Assembly (NCBI GenBank): GCA_028564675.1
Contig: JAOVVO010000128.1
Span: 88,430-152,429, forward strand
Source: Onchocerca lupi
Taxonomy: Eukaryota; Nematoda; Chromadorea; Rhabditida; Onchocercidae
DNA length: 64,000 nucleotides
Direction: 5' to 3'
Shown here: positions 11,901-24,031 of the stretch, in pieces
How positions within the stretch are numbered: the first letter of the stretch is position 1
How the letters are laid out: the number at the start of each line of letters is the position of its first letter
Notes under the pieces: generated by a model
The model's database searches: none
What the model saw: the letters and a program-made list of their open reading frames with translations, nothing else
What the model was told of the DNA's origin: nothing
Program-made: the position numbers and the translations under genes

Positions 11901-14900
11901 TGGTAGAAATTGATATTTCCATCAAAATATGAGCATTTATTTAAAAATATGGTTTCAAAAGGTAAATTTTTATAAAGTACATGAAAAATTCTGCAAAGAA
12001 AATAGTTTAATGTGCAACTAATGGATTGAAGATCAATTATATTCAACAAAGCTTACAAAGGAATAATAAAAGAAATAATAAAATCAAAATTTGTTTTCTA
12101 GATGTCTTCCAAATCCTTGCGAAAATCATGCGATTTGTGAGCAGACATCTTTGAATGACTTCAGTTGTAATTGTCGTGATAGTTACTACGGGAAAACATG
12201 CCACGCAAGTAAGTTATCAATCATATCGTTAATGAGATAATCACGTACAATGAGAAATGAATGAGATAATAAATTGAAAATTTGCAGCAGCTATTATTTT
12301 TAAATTAATTAAATCCATATTTACAATTTGACGATATCATCATTGTTTTCAATCTTTGTAATAATTCGTAGAAATGGTAGAAGTTATGATTTCATCTCGT
12401 CGATGCTAATTTCATAAATGTTGGAGGGATGAAAAATCCAACTATTATGATGGTAATAATTCAGCACAGAACTATCACTCCTGTGAAGAATTCTTCATGA
12501 AGAATCCACACATCAGAAAGAAGAATATTACAATTGATCTGGATGGTGGAAATCCATTGGAGCCACTTATGGTGCAGTGTGAACAAAATTTCAAGGATTA
12601 CGATGACACAAAGAGAATTGTCTCAAAAATATTCCATCAATTTGGAAATAATGATATTGTGATTAGTGGTAATTATGGACCAGGTGCAGTCAAGAAATCA
12701 CTTGATTATGGTATTGGTACCGATCAATTAGATCGTTTTATCGAAGGATTCGAAAATTGTCAACAGGTGTGTATATCCTTGTTGATGATTTATTTCCAAT
12801 CCAAGTGTCAAGTGCATTACTTGACCTTTTATCGTAAACTAATTTGCGCAAAATTGTGAAGGTTGTGAAAAAAAGGTGGCTTCAGTGAATTTTGATGATA
12901 GAGTAAGTGCTACAATTGTAGTATATGCGTTACGAATGTCGAGGAGGTGCAAAATTGATGAGTTACCGTGCAGAAAGGAGGCCATCATCATGGTACAGTA
13001 CAAGAATTGGTCAACATGCAATGCAGTGGGGCGATGCACCACCTTATTCAAGGATGTGTTCATGTGCAGCAAATTCATCCTGCATGCATAACAGGTTTTG
13101 CGAGTTTCATTCACTTCACTTTTTCTGCTTTTTTTTTATTCCACGCTAATCATTTGATGATGTGTGAATTAAAAATATTTCTTATTGGATAGATAATTCT
13201 TGTATTTTAGTACTGAATTCGAGTTCTTAATCTTCAATTATCTCTTTAAAATATGCCTTTGATAATTCAGTGTGTTTCAGCCAAATTCATCCGGTTGTGC
13301 ATTTCAGAATGTGTAATTGTGATAGTGGTGAAGATAGTGTTGATGAAGGCTACAATCCTCACATGCAGTTGCTACCAGTGATGAATTTATACCTTGGAGG
13401 CACAACAGCTACATCATCAATAAATGTTTTTATTGGCCCTCTTATTTGTAGCCAACGCCGTGAGTGTGCCATTGCTAATTCGAGCTTCATATAAAGCAAT
13501 TATTTTAAGAAAAAGATAATTTTAATGAAAAGATTAGAAGAGTTCCTCGATTTTTAATAGCTCATTTAGCCTATCTTATCTGCATTGTTTCATAATTTCA
13601 TAACTTTTTCATGCAGATGTATTTGATGGAATAACATTTCTGAATCGCAATGCTCGTTTGGCTGGTTCACAGGCTTTATTCGGATCAGTGATGGATTTCG
13701 AGTTTCAGATACGCATGTCACATGCTCGAATGACAATTTTTACATGGGAATCGTTGAATGGACAACGTTGGTATCAACTCTATCTTTCAGGTTGCTAATT
13801 CAAAAAGAAAGTTTGCCGGAAGTCATTTTATCACCGTCTTTCTCAATTGATTGTCGAGTTTAAGCTGTTTTTCTAGGAAACTATTTTTTTTTCCCTTCTT
13901 TTTACGTAACACTCATAAGATTGATCGATTTTGAAAGACTAGTTTTTAGTCTCTTGGCATAATTTGCATCATAAAAATATTTCAATTTATCATATTTTAT
14001 CAAATGGTAAATCTTCAGATGGACATCTGATAGGACAGGTTGTAAGCGGAAGCAAAGTTTTTGAAATTCAGTCGAAAATGCATATAAATGATAATAGATG
14101 GCATACAGTATACTGGGAAGTAAATGTAAATGAAATGATGTTGAATGTGGATAACGAAAGTAGCACATTGAATGCTTATATTGTACCTCCGAATGCTTAC
14201 ACGTGGATCATAGGTGAAGTATTTTCCGAATTCCTTTTCTTTTGATTACTGTATTATGTTTGACGATTAATTTCAATAAATTACAGGATCACGAACAGAA
14301 CGTGGTTTATCAGGTTTTGCTGGTCAGATTCGAAATATGTATTTGAGTGGTAATGAAATTATGTTGCAAGCATTGGTCCGAAAGCAAGGACGAGGCATGA
14401 GAGTTCGTCATATTTTGGCTAACAAACATTTCTCTCCTTTAGATCATTTCTTTTTAAATTGATCATTTTCGATTTTCTATTCCTTAATCATGTGAATTTA
14501 TTACAATATAATTGCGCGGCATATTGGACTCCGCAATGTGAGCCTTGTTTGATGAATTCTGGTTGAGACGACAAAAACTTCTTTATTCATTTATTGTTTT
14601 GCTTTCTTCTATTTAGGGTATCGAATTGGGCGAAAAAAGAACATGTCGGGATGATGACTGCTTAAATCATGGCCAATGTATTGAATTTTATGATAGTCAC
14701 AAATGCAATTGTAACAGTACTCCATTCATTGGTGAAAAGTGTGACCGAGGTAATTTTTGCCTTCTTTACTGCATTTGTGGTTGGTTTATTCATTTTCGCT
14801 TTCAAATAATGATCAGCAAGTAGTATAATGAATGTTAAAACTGAGTAAAAACGATCAATATTAACCATTTTGTTAGACAGAAGATGAAATTATAGATGTC

Positions 14901-16750
14901 GCCATATTTGTACCGAAAGATTCTGAACTGATGATTCCATGGCAACATCCAGCTCAAGTATCATCTTGTTTTCGGATAGCTATACAGTCATATTCCTCAA
15001 ACTATTCATTGATTAGAGCAAAAGCTTTATTTGCAGACTCTCAGTTTAACTTGACTATCAATCCGAAAGGTTACAATTTGTTATTATTAAGTCACATTTG
15101 GATATCTTTTCAGATGCCATCGGAACACGATGGAGATGTTTTAGGAAGTTTCAAATAGATTAAAAGAACATTTACGCTTGCTAAATGCTGAAAATTGACG
15201 ATTTTATCAATTACTGAATATTGATTAAATTGGATAAAAGGTTTAATTCAGGCTGTATTTCAAGCGTTCTCGATACTTCATGTATTACCAAGCCTTAAGT
15301 GCAGATAATTTGATCACTAAAAAACTTACTTTATTGAATGAGTTGTTAATCCCTGCTAAGTTTTATTATCAGGAAAATGTTTTCAAGAAACTGCTAAATA
15401 TTGTAATTAATTTTCACAGGTTATCTCGAATTATCAGTTTTCGATGGCTTTTTCTTCCACTATGAAGCCACAGACACTATACATAAATTTGACAATAATG
15501 AACTCACCGATGTCAATTTTTGTGCCGAAAATACTGACTTTATTCTTCAGGTTGACTGAAAATGACTTCAAAGCTTTGAATAATTTTACAGATAATCTTA
15601 ATGTGCCTTTTTCTTTTCAAATTCGATTTCAACATTATCATGAGAGGAAGAATAATAATTAAGCATTGTGGAAAGACAATGATATATGTGTGTAATTGTT
15701 ACTCATTATAACATGATATCTTTTGAACAATGTGGGTGAATTGTCTTTAAATCGTTTACGGAATTAAAATTTTTATAGATTAATGACGAAGATGTTCTTC
15801 ATATAAGTGGTAACTGGTCATTCTTCTTACAGTTTAATGTTTGGAAATTCATTGATAGAAGTAATTTTTCTACATTATTAATAATATCTAACATTTCTAT
15901 ATCCTTCCTAAATTATTGAAATCATTATCAATTGTTAAGTAAATTCCTTTTGATCACAGATTTTGCGGGTTGCTTGACAAGGCTACAAGTCGGTGCCGCT
16001 TTTCCTCTAAAGAATCCGTCATCAACACGTCTATCATATACGGGTGGAGTACGCTTTCAAGGCTGTTCGTATGATCATATGTAAATCCCTCATTTCTTGG
16101 TTTTTTTTTTCTTTTTTTTATTAACGGGACTACTTGATGTTTACACTCTAATTTACATCATCATTGCACATGATTTGAGAGTATAAACATTAGGATTAAA
16201 TGTATCGTCAACGGTTATTTTTCTTTAACATGAATTTTCTGGTTTATCTTACATTTCAGGTTTTTTGATCAAATGCCGAAACAAGAAAAAAAATCAACAT
16301 TGCCTGCCATTCATATCAATGCTATAATTGGACACCATACTTCTTCACTGGGTTTAACGCGTAAGTTTTGATGGTTAATTGTCTGGAGGTCAAACTTTCT
16401 TTTTCCTCCTTTTTTTCTATTTGTTCCCTCAATGATGGATGTAAATTTAATGAAGTACTCATCATTAAGAAACATAAAACCTGCAAGACTAAGCATAAAG
16501 TCAATCGAAGAATACTAAGATTCTTTCTTTTGAAAATTTTTTGATTTCTTGGCTATTTTTAGCAATAATTGGCATTATCATGGGTTGCTTTCTTTTTCTG
16601 CTCATCCTCACTGTTCTTATATGTTGGATTCGAAATCGGCCTGATGGTGTGTATAAAACAAATGAAAACATTTTGGCATATTGCGCACCGAATCGTTCTG
16701 TGAATCCACTTCTTACAGTTAACTGTGTTAATCGGGAATATTTTTGTTGA
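8929..16750 (+). CDS. Contactin-associated (Caspr/neurexin IV) receptor, nlr-1/itx-1 family
   Basis: Twenty-one exons: 8929-9001, 9265-9461, 9761-9917, 10217-10417, 10564-10886, 11097-11325, about 11495-11782, 12102-12208, 12465-12766, 12922-13094, 13308-13459, 13617-13790, 14019-14213, 14287-14402, 14617-14749, 14881-15069, 15420-15550, 15779-15860, 15960-16080, 16260-16360, 16563-16750; about 1,210 aa. Order: signal peptide (exon 1, MRRQSYCPLPLFFSLFLPTS), degenerate discoidin region, laminin-G1 (LNDGEWHEIRWI), laminin-G2 (VNDGSWHSLSL), six-Cys EGF, fibrinogen-like region (IDLDGGNPLEPLMVQC; CNCDSGED), laminin-G3, EGF, laminin-G4, one membrane helix (IIGIIMGCFLFLLILTVLIC) and a short tail WIRNRPDGVYKTNEN ending EYFC. 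This is the Caspr domain order; the juxtamembrane and C-terminal motifs match the protein-4.1 and PDZ-contact regions of that family. Expected role: cell-surface adhesion at neuronal or epithelial junctions. The junction from exon 6 to exon 7 is out of phase (see findings). Which C. elegans paralogue it matches is undecided. Confidence 0.9.
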
Positions 16751-17897
16751 TAATTCATCACTCATACACTTTTTGCTCAGGAATTTTAAATTAAACGTTA
16801 TTCGTTTTCAGCTTATAATGAAAATGCTTTCAGAAATCTTTTAGATTTCCCACTGTATATTTTTTTTAAATACAACATTTTTTCTAACCACACTCACTTC
16901 AATCGGTAAAATGACTCAGTGTTTAAAGAAATGCTGTGAGTTGACACTCCGACGAGTAATTATTTCACTACCAGAAGATATAGAGCACCAAATGACCAGC
17001 CAATGTTGGTATTGACCTGTCCCATACAGGTATACGGTAGCATTTAATTTCTGTTCAAAAAAATTGACTGGTTACCCTTGCTACTGTAAATTGTTGGGCT
17101 TTTTTTTTTCTCTCGGCCTATACTTAACGTGTCTATGTCTAAACATTCCATTAGACGATTTTATCCGCACAAAATTATGAAAATTTTTCCCATTTAGACC
17201 TTCTTACTAGTTCAAATACATTTATGAAAGTAAACATTGAGCTCAGCATCGTATATGAGTCGATTTATCATCTTATTCGACGATTCTGTCTGTTTTCTGT
17301 CATTTCCAAGAGTTAGATTCATGAAAATGAAGACTGAAGAATGCTCAAAACATATAGCTCAGTAAATACAAAATTGATTTGTTTCTTCAACATTATATTA
17401 CTATCTTGTAAATTTTTTATCGATAAGGCAAACAAATTGGCGTCAGAGTAATTGTGATTAAAACCAATTCGAGAACATGTCACGATTTCAGTTATTGAAA
17501 TAGAAGTTTACTGCAATTGTCATATTCTTTGACGCATCATTATCCTCTATGTTAAACCTAAATTTGATTAATAGTCTTCTGTGATAGCACTAAAAGATAG
17601 TCATAAAACAATAAACTTAAATAACAAACTGGAGTTTGGAGATAACAAAAAGAGCCATGATTGGAAACGTACCATTTTTATTTTTCAAATGGTAGGATTG
17701 TCGCAGATAATTTGATAAAAGTAAATCAATTTTTTGAAGTAATGACTTATTCCCCTTGTCATTTGTTTTCCAAAAGGACCAAACAAGACCTCACATCCAA
17801 ATTTCTTATATAATAAATTAGATTTCTAAGAAAGAGACACGAATCCAAAATAATGCAACCATTTACCGACTTTAGCGAAAACCGGTTTTGCTAGATT
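16751..17897. other. Convergent 3' intergenic region
   Basis: Sequence between the stop codons of the Caspr-like gene (+) and the TRPV gene (-). It should contain both 3' UTRs. It is AT-rich with several poly-T runs, and I see no coding exon, RNA gene or repeat. Confidence 0.6.
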
Positions 17898-20800
17898 TTA
17901 AATACGACCAAACTTTCTTACCTGTGTGTTTGAGCTAGCAGATGATGAACTCGCACCGAAACTATCTTTGCGTCGAAACATATCCTTTCGAATTCGTGGT
18001 GACACCGCTAGTGGTGGTGTTCCAGCAGCTGGCATATTCGGCATATCCAACGAAGCAACCAGCTGATGTCCTCGTGCTATTTTCCGTACGGCCAATTTTT
18101 CCAGAATCGTAGCTGTGCTTTTTTTGGTTGTTGTTAGTTCTAAAATCAAAATGTGACCTCATTTTGACGTAACAGAAGAGTTATTACCTTCATAACAGAT
18201 GACCTTATCGTAATACGCAAGCCTAAGGCTCATGTATGTGATGTCTATCAAATTATCTATCTATTTATATATATTAAAGACTCACTAAAGTCTCGAGGTG
18301 ACTGATACTGAAGAGACGTTGGATTGGAAGAATTATTTGGCATTACTTCTTTCTCGATTGACTTATTCTTTGATTGTTCGTCTGAGTTATTCTTTGATTG
18401 TTCGTCTTTTTCTTCAATTTGCGTATTTGTTGAAGTTTCGTGAGATTGTGATGTTGTTACATAAAAAAAATTCTTACATAAAAAAAAAATTATTTCTAAT
18501 AATGATTATTATATATATCGAAATGTACAAATTTTATCTCCATAAAGAAATTGTTTTAAAATAGTAATACTAAGATGTTTGCAAAAGTCAATATAAAGAA
18601 CAGGCAATTTTTTTAATAATAACCATTCATTTACCATAGACCTTGTTGGTGGTGGCAATACGGTAGTATCTCGCCTGAGTATTACAGCACTAGCTGGTTC
18701 ATCGATTAAACAATTGTATGAATGAAGTAATTCCTGTGCATAATCAACACCTAACCTTTCCACGGTATGAATTACTTTCCGACCAATTGTCTGTAATAGA
18801 TGAAAAGATAAACGAAAATACTAAGTTTTCGATGTATTGAAACTAAATAATTAAGTAAAAAAGTAAGTCCCTAAAATCAAGACATAGATGAAAAAGTATA
18901 AAACCTTCCAGTTAGTAATAGCTTGCTTCCTTTGCCTAGCTCGAGTTTTCTTGGTCTGTTTGATGACCATTAGGCCACGTATTTCCATGCCAGCATCATT
19001 TGCTTCATTAAGCCTAATACTGTATTCCAATTGACACGCTGCTAATTTCTCCTTTTTCACTGATCTTTCCAATACCATCACAATTTGAGCATACTAAAAA
19101 GTATTAATTTCGCCAGGAATATTCACTGCAGTGCGAATCATACCAGTAGAAAAATGATTGCATGCAGAACATGCTAACATGAACTTTTTAAAATAAGTTA
19201 AGATATTAGCCAACAAAATGTTCACTTTTTTTTAACTAACTAACATTTAACAATTTTATCAATTCGCATGAAACTTCGAGGAATATCACTCATCGTACTA
19301 AAACATTACCGATAGCTGTCTATCATTTCTATATAAAATTTTTTGTGTTAATATTCACTTTTGAAAATTTTCCATCATTTTTATCAGAAATTCTTTTTTT
19401 TTTCCTTCAAATGGTTAAAAATCGTGGACCTGCTGCCTCCAAGCTTTTTCAGCTTGTGCGATAACTGTTGTATAAGTATTACCCATCATTGCGATAAGTA
19501 TATTAATCAACATGATCGGCATTATAAACATATAAAGTACGAATAATATCTTTGTTAAAACTTCATAATTAGCGCAAGAAAATTCCTCATACTGAAACAA
19601 ATGATCGTTTATATCATTCTCAAAATGCAATCTTACGAAAATATATAGTTATCTCTGAAATTTTGCAAAATTGTAGCAAAGAACTTACATCATAACCACC
19701 CATACTTGCACGAAACAGCGTAATAAATGTTTCCAAGAAAGAAGAATACGTGAATATATCGTAACCTTTGACTTCGCAATAATCTGGATTTAGCGGATTG
19801 AGCACTTGTTTTGCGTGCATATCCTTTCCCAAAAAATAAAATACTGAAACAGGATGATGACATAAATTTTTGGAAGCTTTGAGCAAATCGAGAAGATCAA
19901 CGTTAGCAGCTAGTTAATTAGGACCAGGGGATCATAAAATAGAAGCCTATAGGACATAAAATAAATCTTCATTAGTTTTATTTCGTGGACGAACTTCAGA
20001 TGAAAATTGATTAAACGAAGTGCATTTTAAAAAGAAAGTGTAAGTAGGACCTTGCGAAAATGAGACGAGAAATATAGCAGAAATGATAGCAAAGCGAATC
20101 ATATCACCAGCAATCATACTATAAATCATTTGCACAAATGGTCCAGTTAATTTAGCACTTCTGGAAACAAATTTTTTGCTGGAGGCAAATTGCACACAAT
20201 AAACTATATGTTGTGTCAAATGGTAAGGAATAAAGACCACTGTAGTTCCATTCAACTTAAGTTAATGTAATCATAATAAAGTCTTCTTGAAAGTCGAAAT
20301 GCTTAAGCTTGAAAAAAAAAGTTATAAACCTGGCAAAGAAAAGGAAAAATATCCAAGAACCCGGTAATGAAAAGACTAATAAAGCTTCTTCAACTTGAAC
20401 ATTACCCATTATACGAAAAGGTACACATATAAGAATACATATATTGGCACCAAGAAATACAATTTTAGCTGGAGCCGTTTTCTGTAATGAGATAAAAGTA
20501 ATAATAATGAATGATCAGGAATAATATTGATGGCAGAGGAAAAGAAATTGACAGAAGAAGCATAAAAAATGGACTTCTTGATGCAGGAAAAGTTTACCAA
20601 ATTTCTGATATATCCATAAAATCCTTGCGTTCTCAGTTCGCTAAATTGTTGAAAGAAAACAAAGAAAACACAACTGGCTATTGTTAAAATTTCAAAAAAT
20701 AACCGCACCTGCAAGAAATTAAATATTGCATTATCAAGATTGCCGGAAATCACTTGCATACACAAATACGGTCATAAATGATCTAATGGAGGCTGGCAGC

Positions 20801-23800
20801 TTACCATTACAACATTCATTGAATCCAACCTTTATCAGCTTATCAATGAGATAGACATGTCAGGCTTTTATAGACTTGGCTAACGTATATCACTGTTTTA
20901 TTCCCATCTTACTTGAAGCTTACAGGACAAATATTCCGGCATATTGGTACGATATGAAGATTAGATTGGCTTTTCCCGGAAAAGTTACTAAACAGAAAAA
21001 AATTCCAAAAAATAAAGCAATGAAAAGAATATACCCAATCATTCCATCCCGTTGCATATAATTTATACATAAGTCGCTCCGGGTCAGTCGGTCGCATATA
21101 AACAACAAAACATAGAAATATGAGGTGTAAAATGAGCAATCCAAGCCTTTCAAATAATTTTCTCTACAAGTAATTAAGCTATTTGCATCAAATATTAAAG
21201 GTTTCGTATTTTCCCTCTTAAAAAGACTAGATAACAATATTCGAAATTAGTCTGACTAGCGATTCGAAAAAGCAAACCGATGCGAAAGCTTTCCATTTGT
21301 CAGCAAGAAGCCGCTGAATCACTTCGCTACCAATCATATCTAAATGTTCACCGGTACTACCATTTATCACAGTCATCAACGCTGAATCATAATCTGTAAT
21401 TAAAAGTTGTAATTGATGAAAATAATAATAAGTACGAAACCACTTATCATTTCATTACAATCCTCTATAAAATTGAGCTTAAGCTATAAGGAAGTGAAAA
21501 AAAGTTTGTCGGCTGAGGTGACGCGGTCACCAAATTGATTACTTGGTCTTACATGAAATTTATGTTTTTCTTCTTGCAAAGAAATCGAACAAAATCAATA
21601 AATATATGCATGATAACATCGAGAAATTTTATCGGAAGAATAATAGCAAAAATGCTAACTTGTTGAGCCATCGGGTCGTATGGTGTCTAAAGCTGTAAGG
21701 GGATATGCACTGCACGTCATATCACTAAATCTCCAAAATTCCTGAAATATCCAAATTCAAAATTGAAGAAATCAAACATCATTAGTTGTGTGTAACCGTG
21801 AAAGTACGTACGACTTTCATCAATTCCAGCATCTCTTCAAAAATATCCTTTCGTCCAAGTTTTGTCGCAAGCGTTAGCGGTGTCAAGCCAGCAGCATTTA
21901 CGATGTTTGGATCCGCGGGTTTCGCCCAATGCCTCACTGCATAGCTGTACATTGACTATAATGTGCTATATCAGTAGCTTTCTGTATTATCATAATAGTA
22001 TTTTAGGAAAATGTCTTTGACTTTTACGAGCTATCTGTAACGGTAATTGAACTATGTCACGATAATTGAAATCGTCTGTTACGGTAACTGAACTGTGATA
22101 AAACACAATGTAAAAGTCTCTGTGAATATTGAAAGATATATATATATATATATAATACATTGCTGTAGTTGATGACACACATGTGCAGAATTGTATTGCC
22201 AAACATATCTTGTAGATTCGGATCAGCGCCGTATTGTATCAGTAAATCATAGATATCTTTGTTGCCGAAACATGCAGCAAACGCTAAGGGATACTCGCCA
22301 TAATAGGCATATCCTGAAATTCAAGTGTTGAACACAAACTTACAATTTTTCGCAGCAATGTTATGTAAAAATTGGACTAACTTTAAAACAACAGGTACCT
22401 TGGTAATCAGTTGATTTGCGAGATGTCTTCTGATTTTCAGGTAGGAAAAATGTACCGCAAGCTCGAGCATTCACTTCTGCTGAGTTTTGCAGTAACAAAT
22501 GGACCGTTTCATAATCATCATGAACAATTGCAAGGTGCAATGCACTTTGACCTAAATTATAGACTTTTCAGGTTTGGTACCATTGAATCAACGTTATGCG
22601 AAATTATAAAAGAAGCATAAATCTGTTCAAATTTCTCCAAACAGAAAGCTATTTTTAGCATTGGAGGCGATGGAAAATTAGTTGCACCAAAAATGAGGAA
22701 AATATGCAAAAAATGTCACTAAAAATGGATAAAGAGAAGATATTTCTTAAGCTTCTAAATTAAAGACTAATAAAGTCAAAAAGCGAATAGTTGGATATTC
22801 CACAGAAATGAATTTTAAAAAAAAGAAAATCAAATTAACTTTGCTGTTGCATTCTTACCGAACATTTCATCGCTGAGGTAAATGTCGTTAGCAAGACCAG
22901 GGTAACGTGTTATTAAAATTCTAGCAATTTCGCTACACATTGGCTCTTCACGATTCAGCAACAGATGTATTATCGTCTCACCTTCCACACCACGTTTGTT
23001 CAATCTCCATTGACCAAGATGTTCGCGGAATTTGCTTCCGAATTGGCCAACAAAGTTTGACTCTGTTTTACCCAGCTGTACGTTCTATAATGATCAGAAG
23101 GATCAGAAGACGAGAGAAACTACTAAAATTTTGATAGATCTTTAATCTGTTGCGCATTTCTGCGGAATTCGACTCATCTCATGCTGAGATGATAATGGTG
23201 GGACAATTTAAAACAAATCGAGAAGAAACCAAACATAATTTAAATCAATAATAATTTAAAAAATAGAATAGTGCAACTAATAGAATCTGAATTAATGTAT
23301 ACTTCTAAGGCCATTTCACAGCACTCAATACGCCAAACTAACTGATCTGGACGATTCTGATTAGTAAAAAGAATATTTTGTGAAGAAAACTAATCTATGA
23401 AAAATAATCGCAAATATAATTTAAAAAAAAAAAAAAAAACTCACGGTTGTCTTTTTCCATTTTGCATAGTCCGTAAAACGAATCATTTGCGGTGACGCAC
23501 CATCTTCATACATCATTGAAATTAGTTTCTCGTTCGCAAACTTAAGAACTCCATCCTCACCTTCCTTTTCAAAAGCAGCTATTAGTTCGCCACCTGTAAC
23601 TGACCCCATTGTTTAAATAGCATAAGGCTAATTAGGAATTCTTCTTTGTCAAAATCTTGACAATTTATTTGTTCAGCTAAAGATACAATTGATGATAAGT
23701 TATTATCTCATAGTCCGATCATCCAATCACAGTAAATGTATTATATCAGGTCCTTCGAAATTTTACGAAATGAGCATTATCAAAAAAAGTATGTGATAGA

Positions 23801-24031
23801 AGTCTTGTCTACAAAAGTGATTGAAAAATTGAGGAATTCTGGTGATGAGACACGAGAATAACGTGTTATGATTCGAAAATACTTACCGGAGCGCATGCCA
23901 ACCCATTTGTAAAGGTGATTCTTTTTACGTTCACGATATAAATTCGACCACTGATCATCAGGATCTTCTTTTAGATTGTCAATATTTTCCGCTCCAGCTT
24001 GGTGTAAAATTTTACTCTTCAGTTGTCCCAT
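17898..24031 (-). CDS. osm-9: TRPV cation channel, OSM-9-like
   Basis: Nineteen phase-consistent exons: 24031-23887, 23599-23445, 23084-22859, 22551-22399, 22313-22159, 21955-21812, 21741-21660, 21393-21278, 21163-21069, 20829-20805, 20708-20598, 20481-20330, 20160-20051, 19843-19689, 19591-19430, 19093-18905, 18790-18635, 18472-18286, 18139-17898; about 919 aa. N-terminal ankyrin repeats (GQSALHLAIVHDDYETVHLL, YGADPNLQDMFGNTILHMC, GLTPLTLATKLGRKDIFEEM), then six helices, with S1 near ERLGLLILHLIFLCF, S2 FFEILTIASCVFFVFF, S5 MIYSMIAGDMIRFAII, a pore loop FLETFITLFRASMGGYD and S6 PIMLINILIAMMGNTYTTVI. A basic helix (KQTKKTRARQRKQ) and a Ser-rich tail follow. Family role: sensory cilia channel for osmosensation, nociception and chemosensation, usually pairing with OCR subunits. 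Length and C-terminal region fit OSM-9 better than OCRs (from memory). Exon 20829-20805 is only 25 bases. The last exon could instead splice at 17932 (cag|gtaaga). Confidence 0.88.

Noticed and set aside
15098..15412. Three exon-like segments between the exons at 14881-15069 and 15420-15550 of the Caspr gene
   Set aside because: Joining 15069 directly to 15420 keeps phase and gives a continuous laminin-G strand pattern; the intervening pieces introduce stops.
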